Assembly (NCBI GenBank): GCA_016790475.1
Contig: JAEUOX010000256.1
Coordinates: 1-43,007, forward strand
From: Rhodoferax sp.
Lineage (GTDB): Bacteria > Pseudomonadota > Gammaproteobacteria > Burkholderiales > Burkholderiaceae_C
Length of the DNA stretch: 43,007 nucleotides
Direction of reading: 5' to 3'
The notes beneath the pieces are model-generated. The model had not been told where the DNA came from. It ran no database searches and saw nothing but the letters and a program-made list of their open reading frames with translations. A program made the translations under genes and the position numbers. Of this stretch, positions 17,183-26,475 are shown one piece after another. The stretch's first letter is position 1. Each line of letters starts with the position of its first letter.

Positions 17183-18478
17183 TCAGTCCTGTTCCGGCAC
17201 CTGCAGATTCAGCACTCCGGATGCCAGGGTGGCGCGCACCCGGTCTCCCGGGCGGGCACTGGCCGGCTCGGTGATAGTCCGACCCTGTCCGTCGACGAGC
17301 CAGGCATAGCCCCGCTGCAGGACCAGTGTCGGGTCCAGCAAGCCCAGCTTCAACTGCGCCCGGCCAAGGCGATCCTGACGCAGCGCCATGCCGCGCCGCA
17401 CCTGCACCGGCAACTGGCCACCCAGCGCGTCGAGCCTCTGCGCCTGGCCCCGCAGCGACTGCATCGAAGCCCGCTGCAGTCGCTGGGCCCATCCCTGCAG
17501 GCGGATGTCCTGCCCGGCAGCCAGCGCACTGGGCCGGCCGAGGCGGGCCGCAAGACCGTCGATGCGTTGCGCCTGCTGGTCCAGCTTGCGCCACACCAGT
17601 TGCTGCAGACGATCGGCCACCACGTCCAGACCGTCCAGCCAGGTGGTCCGGGCCGTCGCCGCGAGCTCGGCCGCGGCGGTCGGGGTCGGGGCCCGGAGAT
17701 CCGCCACGAAATCCGCGATCGTGAAGTCCGTCTCGTGGCCCACGCCGGACACCACCGGAACCGGGCTGCGGACGATCGTGCGGGCCAGGCCCTCGTCGTT
17801 GAAGGCCCACAGGTCCTCGATCGATCCGCCGCCGCGCACCAGCAGGATGACATCGACTTTCGGCGCCCCCGCCTCGGAGTGCCCGGATGGTTGCGCCATC
17901 CGGTACATCGCGTCCAGCGCCCGCACCATGTCGGCCGCCGCCCCGGCGCCCTGCACCTGGGCTGGAACCACGAAAACCGGGACATGCGCGGCCCTGCGCT
18001 GCAGCGCCGTGACCACGTCACGCAGCGCAGCCGCGGACAAGGACGTGACGACTCCGATTCCCCGGGGAAAGCTGGGCAGGCCGCGCTTGCGCGCCCCATC
18101 GAACAGGCCTTCGGCATCCAGCCGCGCCTTGAGCCGCAGGAACTGCTCGAACAGCGCGCCGGCGCCCGCCTGACGCATCGATTCGACCATCAGCTGCAGG
18201 TCGCCACGCGGCTCGTAGAGGCTCAGGCGGCCACGCAGCTCCACCTGCTGCCCATCGCGTGGCGCGAAGTCCAGCAGCCCAGCCGCGCGCTTGAACATCA
18301 CGCAACGGATCTGCGCACTCGCGTCCTTCAGCGAAAAATAGCAGTGGCCACTGGATGCGCGGGTGAAGCCCGAGATCTCGCCCTGTACGCTGACCGGGTT
18401 GAACCGGGCGTCCAGCGCATCCGCCAGCGCACGGCACAGCGCTGCCACCTGCCAGAGACGGGGCTCCGGCTCAGCCAA
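17183..18478 (-). CDS. xseA: Exodeoxyribonuclease VII large subunit
   Basis: The 431-residue large subunit of ExoVII degrades single-stranded DNA to oligonucleotides together with XseB, which is not in this window. An N-terminal OB-fold (about residues 8-105) contains [22 protein letters not shown]. The catalytic domain shows [36 protein letters not shown] and [28 protein letters not shown], the most conserved motifs of the family. A TTG start (18478) begins the N-terminal MAEPEPRLW; no better ATG is available without entering the shared promoter region. It is divergent from exbB with about 260 bp between them. Confidence 0.96.
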   Translation of the reverse strand: MAEPEPRLWQVAALCRALADALDARFNPVSVQGEISGFTRASSGHCYFSLKDASAQIRCVMFKRAAGLLDFAPRDGQQVELRGRLSLYEPRGDLQLMVESMRQAGAGALFEQFLRLKARLDAEGLFDGARKRGLPSFPRGIGVVTSLSAAALRDVVTALQRRAAHVPVFVVPAQVQGAGAAADMVRALDAMYRMAQPSGHSEAGAPKVDVILLVRGGGSIEDLWAFNDEGLARTIVRSPVPVVSGVGHETDFTIADFVADLRAPTPTAAAELAATARTTWLDGLDVVADRLQQLVWRKLDQQAQRIDGLAARLGRPSALAAGQDIRLQGWAQRLQRASMQSLRGQAQRLDALGGQLPVQVRRGMALRQDRLGRAQLKLGLLDPTLVLQRGYAWLVDGQGRTITEPASARPGDRVRATLASGVLNLQVPEQD

Positions 18479-18739
18479 GGCAGCCCCTTGCGGCGGCTGT
18501 CGAAACCTGATAAGGCCATGATTTCATTGAACTATCCAGTGCCTCATTTGTCAGCAACACAAAGCAAATCCGCGTCGGCAAAGGCTCCGGCGCGGTTTTA
18601 CCAGGGTTCTGCACAAACTTGTCCACATCCCCTGTGGGTGACTTCGCCGCGGCCGGGGCAAGCCCGGCCGGACCAGGCGTCGGACAGCGGGAACGCTGCG
18701 CCATAATCCCCGGGCAACCTTCCTGCGCCGGAGACCCCT

Positions 18740-19375
18740 TTGCTGTCCATCATACAAGCCGCTGGCTGGCCAATCTGGCCCCTGATCGTCTGCTCCATCC
18801 TGGCGCTGGCGCTGATCATCGAGCGGTTTGTCAGCCTGAAGCCCAGCAAGGTGGCGCCGGCCCGGCTTCTGGACGAGGTGCTGACGGTGTCACGCAATGG
18901 TGTGCCGTCGACCGACATGGTCGCGCAGCTGGAGCGCAACTCGGCGCTGGGTGAAGTTCTGGCCAGCGGATTCCGTGCCCTCAATGCGAACCCGCGCTGC
19001 AGCGAAGCCGATCTGCGCGCGACGATGGAAGGCACCGGGCGGCTCGTGGCCCACCGGCTCGAGAAGTACCTCAGCGCGCTGGCGACGATTGCCTCTGCGG
19101 CGCCCCTGATGGGCCTGTTCGGTACCGTGGTCGGCATGATCGAGATCTTCGGGTCCCAGAGCCCGGCCGGCGGCGCCACCGGTGGCAACCCGGCCCAGCT
19201 CGCGCATGGCATCTCGATCGCGCTCTACAACACCGCGTTCGGCCTGATCATCGCGATCCCGGCCCTGATCTTCTGGCGCTATTTCCGTGCGACGGTGGAT
19301 GCCCATCTGCTGACCCTGGAGCTGGCCTCCGACCGGCTCGTCCGGCACCTGAACTCGCTGCGCAAGGGCCCATGA
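18740..19375 (+). CDS. exbB: ExbB/MotA/TolQ proton channel protein
   Basis: The 211-residue inner-membrane protein forms the proton-conducting stator with ExbD. Three hydrophobic spans are visible: near residues 8-28, in the segment LSALATIASAAPLMGLFGTVVGMI, and in the C-terminal ALYNTAFGLIIAIPALIFW. The APLMGLFGTVVGMIEIF motif is diagnostic for the family. Translation starts at TTG with a GGAGA site 8 nt upstream. Its stop overlaps the exbD start as ATGA, indicating coupled translation. No tonB is adjacent. The exbB-exbD-lpxK order is common in betaproteobacteria, where these proteins may energise TonB-type or envelope transport. Which partner it serves here is unknown. Confidence 0.92.
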   Translation: MLSIIQAAGWPIWPLIVCSILALALIIERFVSLKPSKVAPARLLDEVLTVSRNGVPSTDMVAQLERNSALGEVLASGFRALNANPRCSEADLRATMEGTGRLVAHRLEKYLSALATIASAAPLMGLFGTVVGMIEIFGSQSPAGGATGGNPAQLAHGISIALYNTAFGLIIAIPALIFWRYFRATVDAHLLTLELASDRLVRHLNSLRKGP

Positions 19376-19800
19376 ACTTTCGCACCACCTCCCGCGACGA
19401 ACCGGAGATCAACCTGATCCCGTTCATTGACGTGCTGCTCGTCGTCCTGATCTTCCTGATGCTCTCGACGACCTACAGCAAGTTCACCGAGCTGCAGCTG
19501 AAGTTGCCGGTCGCCGATGTGGATGCGCAGCGCGACTACCCGAAGGAGCTGGTCGTCAGCGTCAGCAGCGAAGGCGCCTTCGCGATCAACGGAAGCCCGC
19601 TCGCCAGCCGCACGCCGGATGGCCTGGCCAGCGCGATCAAGGCGGCGGCCAAGGCCGGCGCGGAGACGGTGGTCATCATCCAGGCGGATGCCAGCGCCCG
19701 GCACCAGTCCGTGATCACCGTGATGGAGGCCTCGCGGCGGGCCGGACTGAGCCGGATCACCTTCGCGACCCAACCCTCGGCCCGCGCGGCGCAGCGCTGA
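19372..19800 (+). CDS. exbD: ExbD/TolR family protein
   Basis: This 142-residue protein has one N-terminal membrane span and a periplasmic domain. The segment EINLIPFIDVLLVVLIFLMLSTTY holds the essential aspartate of the proton path (FIDVLLVVLIF) inside the span. The C-terminal region continues with ELQLKLPVAD and ends with VMEASRRAGLSRITFAT, as in ExbD. The gene overlaps exbB by 4 nt and is followed by lpxK after 12 nt, so the three are probably cotranscribed. Together with ExbB it couples the proton gradient to work in the envelope, for example on TonB-dependent transport. Confidence 0.94.
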   Translation: MNFRTTSRDEPEINLIPFIDVLLVVLIFLMLSTTYSKFTELQLKLPVADVDAQRDYPKELVVSVSSEGAFAINGSPLASRTPDGLASAIKAAAKAGAETVVIIQADASARHQSVITVMEASRRAGLSRITFATQPSARAAQR

Positions 19801-19812
19801 AGCCGCGCCCCC

Positions 19813-20823
19813 ATGCAGCAGCGGCTGGTCGACAGCTGGAACCACCGCGGCACGCTCACCTGGCTGCTGCGCCCGGTGTCCTGGCTGTACGGCGCGCTCG
19901 TCGCGCTGCGCAAGGGTCTGTACCGGCGGGGGGTGCTGCGTCCGCAACGAGTCAACGTACCCGTCATCGTGGTGGGCAATGTCGTCGCCGGTGGCGCAGG
20001 GAAGACACCGGCCGTGCTCGCCATCGTGCGGCACCTGCTGCAGCAGGGTCGCCAGGTCGGCATCGTCTCCCGCGGTCATGGCCGGCGCGATGCAGGGTGC
20101 CGGCAGGTGCTGCCCGGCAGCGCGCCGGAGGACGTCGGGGACGAACCGCTGATGCTGCACCGGGCCACCGGTGTACCGGTGTTCGTTGCGCGACAGCGCA
20201 TCGATGCCGCGCGGGCCCTGCTGCTGCTGCACCCGGCCGTCGATGTGCTGGTCTGCGACGACGGACTGCAGCACCTGCAACTCCATCGCGACATCGAGAT
20301 CTGCGTCTTCGACCGCCGCGGCGCCGGCAATGGCTGCCTGTTGCCGGCGGGGCCGCTCCGCGAGCCCTGGCCCCGGCCGGTGGACCTGATCCTGGCCGAT
20401 GCCAGCCTGGCACTGCCGCAGTCCTGGGGCATGCGTCGCTCGCTGAGCGGTTGGGCGCGCAGGGCGGACGACCACCGGATCCCGCTCGAAGCGCTGGCGG
20501 CCACGCCGGTCTGGGCGGTGGCCGGCATTGCGCGCCCGCAGCCGTTCTTCGACATGCTGCGCGACGCCGGCCTGCGACTGTCTGGCACGACCGCGCTGCC
20601 GGACCACGCCAGCTTCGCCGGCCTGGAGCCGCCGGTGCGCAATGCCGAGGTACTGGTCTGCACCGAGAAGGATGCCGTGAAGCTCTGGGCGATCCGGCCC
20701 GACGCCTGGGCCGTGCCGCTGGAGCTGGACATCGCGCCAGGCTTCTGGGAGCGCCTCGACACCTTGCTGCAGGCCCGCGGGGGCGCAAGGCTATCATCCC
20801 GCCATGGATACACGACTGCTTGA
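19813..20823 (+). CDS. lpxK: Tetraacyldisaccharide 4'-kinase (lipid A biosynthesis)
   Basis: The 336-residue enzyme phosphorylates the 4' position of the tetraacyldisaccharide 1-phosphate, making lipid IVA at the inner membrane. After an amphipathic N-terminal region it shows the Walker A loop [12 protein letters not shown] (residues 55-66). It then has SRGHGRR, GDEPLML, a [15 protein letters not shown] motif and a C-terminal TEKDAVKLW, all typical of LpxK. Length is normal. The 3' end overlaps the start of the Trm112-like gene by 20 nt. Location next to kdsB groups two lipopolysaccharide genes in one operon. Confidence 0.96.
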   Translation: MQQRLVDSWNHRGTLTWLLRPVSWLYGALVALRKGLYRRGVLRPQRVNVPVIVVGNVVAGGAGKTPAVLAIVRHLLQQGRQVGIVSRGHGRRDAGCRQVLPGSAPEDVGDEPLMLHRATGVPVFVARQRIDAARALLLLHPAVDVLVCDDGLQHLQLHRDIEICVFDRRGAGNGCLLPAGPLREPWPRPVDLILADASLALPQSWGMRRSLSGWARRADDHRIPLEALAATPVWAVAGIARPQPFFDMLRDAGLRLSGTTALPDHASFAGLEPPVRNAEVLVCTEKDAVKLWAIRPDAWAVPLELDIAPGFWERLDTLLQARGGARLSSRHGYTTA

Positions 20824-20986
20824 ACTGCTGGTTTGTCCGGTGACCAAGGGTCCGCTGGAATACCACCGGGACCTTCGGGAACTGTGGTCACGCAGCGCCC
20901 GCCTGGCCTACCCGCTGCGCGACGGCATTCCGGTGCTGCTGGAAACCGAGGCGCGCACGCTGAGTGACGACGAACTCGGCCTGTGA
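20804..20986 (+). CDS. Trm112-family (YcaR-like) small protein
   Basis: The 60-residue protein has the standard Trm112/YcaR shape: [20 protein letters not shown], then [13 protein letters not shown] and an acidic tail. In E. coli YcaR the N-terminal motif holds paired cysteines that bind zinc. Here only one cysteine is present (CPVTKGPL), a variant seen in many betaproteobacteria, so zinc binding may be lost. It overlaps the lpxK end and lies directly before kdsB, the usual placement. In other organisms Trm112 proteins are partners of methyltransferases; the role of this bacterial branch is not established. Confidence 0.9.
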   Translation: MDTRLLELLVCPVTKGPLEYHRDLRELWSRSARLAYPLRDGIPVLLETEARTLSDDELGL

Positions 20987-21026
20987 ACACCCCGCCCTGC
21001 CCGACCCGCCCGGACAAGGAGCCTGC

Positions 21027-22599
<1,573 letters not shown>

Positions 22600-22608
22600 G
22601 CCCGACGC

Positions 22609-23613
22609 CTACGCCTCCGCAGATTCCTGCAGGAGGTCCAGCATCAGCCGGATGCGGGCCTTCACCGGCGACAACCCGCCCGCGCCCGGAAACACGTCCG
22701 CCTGCGTCGGCATCACCCGACCCTGGCTGCAACGGCTGGCCCGCAACACGCGGATGCCGGCGGCTCGGGCCTGCATCAGCGCCGCCTCCAGCCCCTGATG
22801 CACGGTGCCGTTGCCGGTTCCGGCAACGACGATGCCGCGCAGCGGTCCCCCCGGATCGTCCCCGTCCCGCAGCAGGGCGCGGACGACGGCACCGGAGGCA
22901 CCCGCATGGCTGGTGACGATCTCGACGCGCGGCCATGACGGCGGACTCGGCAGTGCCGAGAAGGACGCCCGGCAGTGTCCATCCGGGACCGGCCAGGGGC
23001 GTACCATCCGCAGCTGCCGTTCCTCGACATAGCCCAGCGGCCCTGCGTCCGGCGCGCCGAAGGCGTCCCGCCGGTAGCTGTAGAGCTTCTGGACCTCCAG
23101 GCCCGCAAACACCATGCCGGCCATCACGACGACGACACCGCAAGCGCCTGGCGTGGCGGCTGCCACCATCGCGTCGGCCATGTTCTGCGGACCGTCCGGC
23201 GACGCCGACGACGCCGGGCGCATCGCTCCGGTCAGCAACACCGGCTTGCTGCGCGCGGCGCGGCCACCGAGCACCGCGTGCAGGAAGTACGCCGTCTCCT
23301 CCATCGTGTCCGTCCCGTGCGTGACGACCACGCCGGCAATGTCATCGCGCGACAGGTAGTGGCTGCAGCGCTCGGCCAGCCGGACCCACACATCGGTGCC
23401 CATGTCCTTGCTGTCCAGCTGCGCGATCTGCTCTCCGAGCACCTCGACGCCGTCCGGCGCCATGCCGGCGACCGACGCCAGCAGTTCGGCCACGCCAACC
23501 ACCCCGGCGGTATAGGCAATGTTGTCATCCGGGTCGCCGGCACGCCCCGAGATCGTTCCCCCGGTGGCGAGAACGACCAGCTTTTTCAACAATGTGGTGG
23601 TCTTTGCTTGCAT
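22609..23613 (-). CDS. Asparaginase family protein
   Basis: The 334-residue enzyme probably hydrolyses L-asparagine to aspartate and ammonia. Both catalytic sets of bacterial asparaginases are visible: ATGGTISG with Thr20, and VVVTHGTDTMEETAYFL with Thr101-Asp102, followed by KPVLLTGAMRP with the active-site Lys. GTGNGTVH and a C-terminal SRCSQGRV segment complete the fold. No signal peptide is found, so it is likely cytoplasmic (type I-like). The gene is divergent from lexA, and the two SOS boxes lie within its promoter region. Glutaminase activity cannot be judged. Confidence 0.9.
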   Translation of the reverse strand: MQAKTTTLLKKLVVLATGGTISGRAGDPDDNIAYTAGVVGVAELLASVAGMAPDGVEVLGEQIAQLDSKDMGTDVWVRLAERCSHYLSRDDIAGVVVTHGTDTMEETAYFLHAVLGGRAARSKPVLLTGAMRPASSASPDGPQNMADAMVAAATPGACGVVVVMAGMVFAGLEVQKLYSYRRDAFGAPDAGPLGYVEERQLRMVRPWPVPDGHCRASFSALPSPPSWPRVEIVTSHAGASGAVVRALLRDGDDPGGPLRGIVVAGTGNGTVHQGLEAALMQARAAGIRVLRASRCSQGRVMPTQADVFPGAGGLSPVKARIRLMLDLLQESAEA

Positions 23614-23624
23614 ATTCGCGAAAA

Positions 23625-23640
23625 CTGGTTAAAAATACAG
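23625..23640 (+). promoter_or_regulatory. LexA-binding (SOS) box 1
   Basis: The 16-mer CTGG-N8-ACAG matches the SOS consensus CTGT-N8-ACAG at seven of eight fixed positions, with an A/T-rich spacer. It lies 63 bp upstream of the lexA ATG and overlaps a possible -10 region. It is the first of two boxes in the lexA-asparaginase intergenic region. Confidence 0.8.
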
Positions 23641-23643
23641 TTA

Positions 23644-23659
23644 CTGGATAGGTAGACAG
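23644..23659 (+). promoter_or_regulatory. LexA-binding (SOS) box 2
   Basis: A second CTGG-N8-ACAG element starts 19 bp after the first, giving the tandem arrangement known from the E. coli lexA promoter. It again matches seven of eight consensus bases. Its position between box 1 and the ribosome binding site supports autoregulation by LexA. Confidence 0.75.
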
Positions 23660-23687
23660 CATCCGGCACCGAACCCAAGGAGTGAGC

Positions 23688-24374
23688 ATGATCGACTTGC
23701 CGCAGTTCCAAGTGAAGCTTACCGCGCGCCAGCAGCAGATTCTCGACTTGATCCAGAGCGCGATCGCGCGCACCGGCGCGCCTCCCACCCGCGCCGAGAT
23801 CGCCTCCGAGCTGGGCTTTCGCTCCGCCAATGCGGCCGAGGAACACCTGCAGGCCCTGGCACGCAAGGGCGTCATCGAACTGGTGAGCGGCACCTCGCGG
23901 GGCATCCGGCTGCGCAGCGAGGCGCTGCGCTCGATCAACGAGTCCCGCGTCAAGCAGTATTCGCTACCGCTTCCGAGCCTGGCGCAACTGGCCTTGCCGC
24001 TGGTCGGTCGTGTCGCCGCCGGCTCGCCGATCCTCGCCCAGGAACATGTCGACCAGACCTACTACGTCGAAAGCAGCCTGTTCCAGCGCAAGCCGGACTA
24101 CCTGCTGAAGGTCCGGGGCATGTCGATGCGCGATGCCGGCATCATGGACGGCGACCTTCTGGCCGTGCAGTCTGCCAAGGACGCCAAGAACGGCCAGATC
24201 GTCGTGGCCCGGCTGGGCGACGAGGTCACGGTCAAGCGCTTCCGCAGAAACAAGCACCTGATCGAACTGCACCCCGAGAACCCGGACTACCAGACCATCG
24301 TCGTGGAGCCGGGCGAGCCGTTCGAGATCGAAGGCCTGGCCGTCGGCCTGATCCGCAACACGATGCTGATGTAA
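23688..24374 (+). CDS. lexA: LexA, SOS repressor and self-cleaving protease
   Basis: The 228-residue protein represses DNA-damage genes and is inactivated by RecA-stimulated self-cleavage. A winged helix DNA-binding domain occupies residues 1-75 ([21 protein letters not shown]). The cleavage site is Ala111-Gly112 in GRVAAGSP. The catalytic dyad is Ser146 (RGMSMRD) and Lys183 (TVKRF). The AAGGAG at 23677-23682 fits the ATG at 23688 with 5-nt spacing, so the GTG at 23682 is rejected. Two SOS boxes precede it. A small gene follows after 23 nt and is probably cotranscribed. Confidence 0.98.
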   Translation: MIDLPQFQVKLTARQQQILDLIQSAIARTGAPPTRAEIASELGFRSANAAEEHLQALARKGVIELVSGTSRGIRLRSEALRSINESRVKQYSLPLPSLAQLALPLVGRVAAGSPILAQEHVDQTYYVESSLFQRKPDYLLKVRGMSMRDAGIMDGDLLAVQSAKDAKNGQIVVARLGDEVTVKRFRRNKHLIELHPENPDYQTIVVEPGEPFEIEGLAVGLIRNTMLM

Positions 24375-24397
24375 ACCTGCACGCCAGGAGCCCCACC

Positions 24398-24757
24398 ATG
24401 TCGACAAGCTTGATCGCCAGCGCTACCTTGTTTCACCGCCTGCAGGCCTGGCTGGGCCGCTCCGCGCAGCGGCAGCCGCTGAGAACACCACTGCACCGTG
24501 CAGCGACGGCCGACACCGTGCAACTGCCGAAGGCAGCAGGCACGCCGGAAAGCTCGCTGCAGCCCGCCACGCATCACCGCCCGCAACGGGCGCTTCCGCA
24601 GCGGCGAACACCCGCCCTGCGGGTACTGCGCGTGCTCGACGCCCATCCGGGCGTGCGGCACAGTGGCCGGATGGTCATCTCCGGCCGCATGGCCGACGTA
24701 TGCGCCGAACTCGATCGGCTTGCCGCAATGGAGGCCCGCCTGCAGCCCGGGGCATGA
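24398..24757 (+). CDS. Small uncharacterised protein encoded downstream of lexA
   Basis: This 119-residue basic protein starts at an ATG preceded by AGGAG with 7-nt spacing, 23 nt after the lexA stop. The N-terminal half is rich in Arg, Pro, Thr and His with no clear structure. The C-terminal region ALRVLRVLDAHPG...RMVISGRMADVCAELDRLAAMEARL looks folded and helical, and may be the conserved part. I do not recognise a family. Position in the lexA transcript suggests SOS control; in pseudomonads this position is taken by a SulA-like division inhibitor, but no SulA motif is visible here. Ribosome binding and operon spacing support it as a real gene. Confidence 0.65.
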   Translation: MSTSLIASATLFHRLQAWLGRSAQRQPLRTPLHRAATADTVQLPKAAGTPESSLQPATHHRPQRALPQRRTPALRVLRVLDAHPGVRHSGRMVISGRMADVCAELDRLAAMEARLQPGA

Positions 24758-24782
24758 ATCCGGGCCGGCGCAACCCGGGTTG

Positions 24783-25298
24783 TCAGCCGGCTGCGCCGAG
24801 CAGGTAGTCCCGCTTGCCCAGGTCCACGCCGTTGTGGCGCAGGATCGCGTAGGCCATGGTCACATGGAAGAAGAGGTTCGGGAGCATCCAGTGCTTCAGA
24901 TAAGCCTCGCTCTGCATGGTCCGTGTGGCGTCCTTGCCGACCGGGAACGTAATGTCCTTGGTTTCGGTGCCGTCGAGCGCGGACGCTGGCACGGTCTTCA
25001 GGAAGTCCAGCGTCTTGCCGATCCGGGCCTTCAACTCGGCCAGCGTCGTCTCGGTATCGTCGAACTTCGGTGCCTCGATACCGCCGATGCGGGCGATGCC
25101 GTTCTTGGCCGCATCGCAGGCGATCTGGATCTGCCGCGTGAAGGGCAGCATGTCGGGCGCGAGCCGATACAGCGTCAGTGCGCTGGGATCGCATTTGCGG
25201 GTGTCGACAAAAACCTGGGCCTTGTCCAGCATGTGGGCCAGATTGCCAAGCATCGTCATGCAGATCGGCAGGCTGGCGGAGGACATCGAGATGGTCAT
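24783..25298 (-). CDS. DUF1993 family protein
   Basis: The 171-residue protein fits DUF1993 (a DinB-like four-helix bundle): the N-terminal SLPICMTMLGNLAHMLDKAQ helix, RLAPDMLPFTRQIQIACDAAKNG, then TLAELKARIGKTLDFL and the C-terminal HVTMAYAILRHNGVDLGKRDYL. The last motif, with its conserved His and Gly, marks the family. DUF1993 proteins are widespread and of unknown function, though DinB-fold relatives bind metals or small molecules. The ATG at 25298 begins at MTISMSSAS; an upstream extension of the frame is not typical. The gene stands alone, convergent with the lexA unit. Confidence 0.85.
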   Translation of the reverse strand: MTISMSSASLPICMTMLGNLAHMLDKAQVFVDTRKCDPSALTLYRLAPDMLPFTRQIQIACDAAKNGIARIGGIEAPKFDDTETTLAELKARIGKTLDFLKTVPASALDGTETKDITFPVGKDATRTMQSEAYLKHWMLPNLFFHVTMAYAILRHNGVDLGKRDYLLGAAG

Positions 25299-25421
25299 GG
25301 AGATTCCTGGTGGATGATGGGGGCCACATCCTAACGCGGCCCACGCCGGCCAGCGCCCGACGAACCCTCGCAAGGCCCTTCCTGTGCGTCGCCGCGTTGG
25401 CGCCCAAGGCACAATGCAGGC

Positions 25422-26429
25422 ATGAACATCGTGATCCTCGACGACTACCAGGATGCCGTGCGCAAGCTCGCCTGCGCCAGCAAGCTGGAAGCCTTCCCTG
25501 CCAAGGTCTACACCAACACCGTCAAGGGCATCGGCCAGTTGTCCATCCGCCTCAAGGACGCCGACGTGATCGTGCTGATCCGGGAGCGCACCCACCTGAC
25601 GCGCCCGCTGATCGAGAAGCTGCCGCGCCTGAAGCTGGTGGTCCAGACCGGGCGGGTGGGCAGCAATGTTGATGTGCAGGCCTGCACCGAACGCGGCATC
25701 GCGGTGGCCGAAGGGTCCGGCTCACCCCGCGCCGCGGCGGAGCTGACCTGGGCGCTGGTGATGGCGGCGATGCGCCGCCTACCGCAATACATCGGCAACC
25801 TGAAACACGGCGCCTGGCAGCAGTCCGGGCTCAAGGCGGCGTCCATGCCGCCCAATTTCGGCATCGGCAACCTGCTGCACGGCAAGACCCTGGGGATCTG
25901 GGGCTACGGCAAGATCGGGCGCCTGATCGCCGGCTACGGACAGGCCTTCGGCATGCAGGTACGGGTGTGGGGCAGCGAGATCTCCCGGGCCAAGGCGTCC
26001 GAGGACGGCTTTCTGCCTGCTGAATCCAAGGCCCATCTCTTCAGCCAGAGCGATGTCGTCAGCCTGCATCTGCGCCTGAACGACCAGACGCGCGGAGTCG
26101 TCTCGCTGGAAGACCTCTCGCTGATGAAGCCAGATGCGCTGCTGGTCAACACCTCGCGCGCGGAGCTGATCGAGCCGGATGCACTGATCTCGGCACTGAA
26201 CCGGGGCCGTCCCGGGATGGCGGCGGTCGACGTCTTCGAGACCGAACCGATCCTGCAAGGCCATGCATTGCTCCGCCTGGAGAACTGCATCTGTACCCCC
26301 CACATCGGCTACGTGGAGCAGTCCAGCTACGAGGCCCTGTTCGGGGCAGCCTTCGACAACGTCGTGAACTTCATTCGCGGCACGCCCAGCAACATCGTCA
26401 ATCCCGGGGCCCTGCAGGTACGGCGCTGA
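25422..26429 (+). CDS. D-2-hydroxyacid dehydrogenase family protein
   Basis: The 335-residue enzyme uses NAD(P) to reduce a 2-keto acid or oxidise a D-2-hydroxyacid. The Rossmann motif GYGKIG is at residues 161-166. The three catalytic positions of the family are present: Arg246 (NTSRAELI), Glu275 (DVFETEPI) and His294 (CTPHIGY). The N-terminal segment VVQTGRVGSNVDVQACTERGIAVAEG, split across the substrate domain, is usual in this family. Length is typical. The specific substrate (phosphoglycerate, glyoxylate or another acid) is not determined by these motifs. It is convergent with the FimV-like gene. Confidence 0.93.
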   Translation: MNIVILDDYQDAVRKLACASKLEAFPAKVYTNTVKGIGQLSIRLKDADVIVLIRERTHLTRPLIEKLPRLKLVVQTGRVGSNVDVQACTERGIAVAEGSGSPRAAAELTWALVMAAMRRLPQYIGNLKHGAWQQSGLKAASMPPNFGIGNLLHGKTLGIWGYGKIGRLIAGYGQAFGMQVRVWGSEISRAKASEDGFLPAESKAHLFSQSDVVSLHLRLNDQTRGVVSLEDLSLMKPDALLVNTSRAELIEPDALISALNRGRPGMAAVDVFETEPILQGHALLRLENCICTPHIGYVEQSSYEALFGAAFDNVVNFIRGTPSNIVNPGALQVRR

Positions 26430-26475
26430 CACGCCGGTTACCCGACCTGCCGCGCCCTGCCCGCGCCTCCGGTGT

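Noticed and set aside
20804-20823. Overlap of lpxK and the Trm112 gene as a frameshift
   Set aside because: Both products have complete, family-length sequences; a 20-nt overlap with a different frame is normal for coupled genes.
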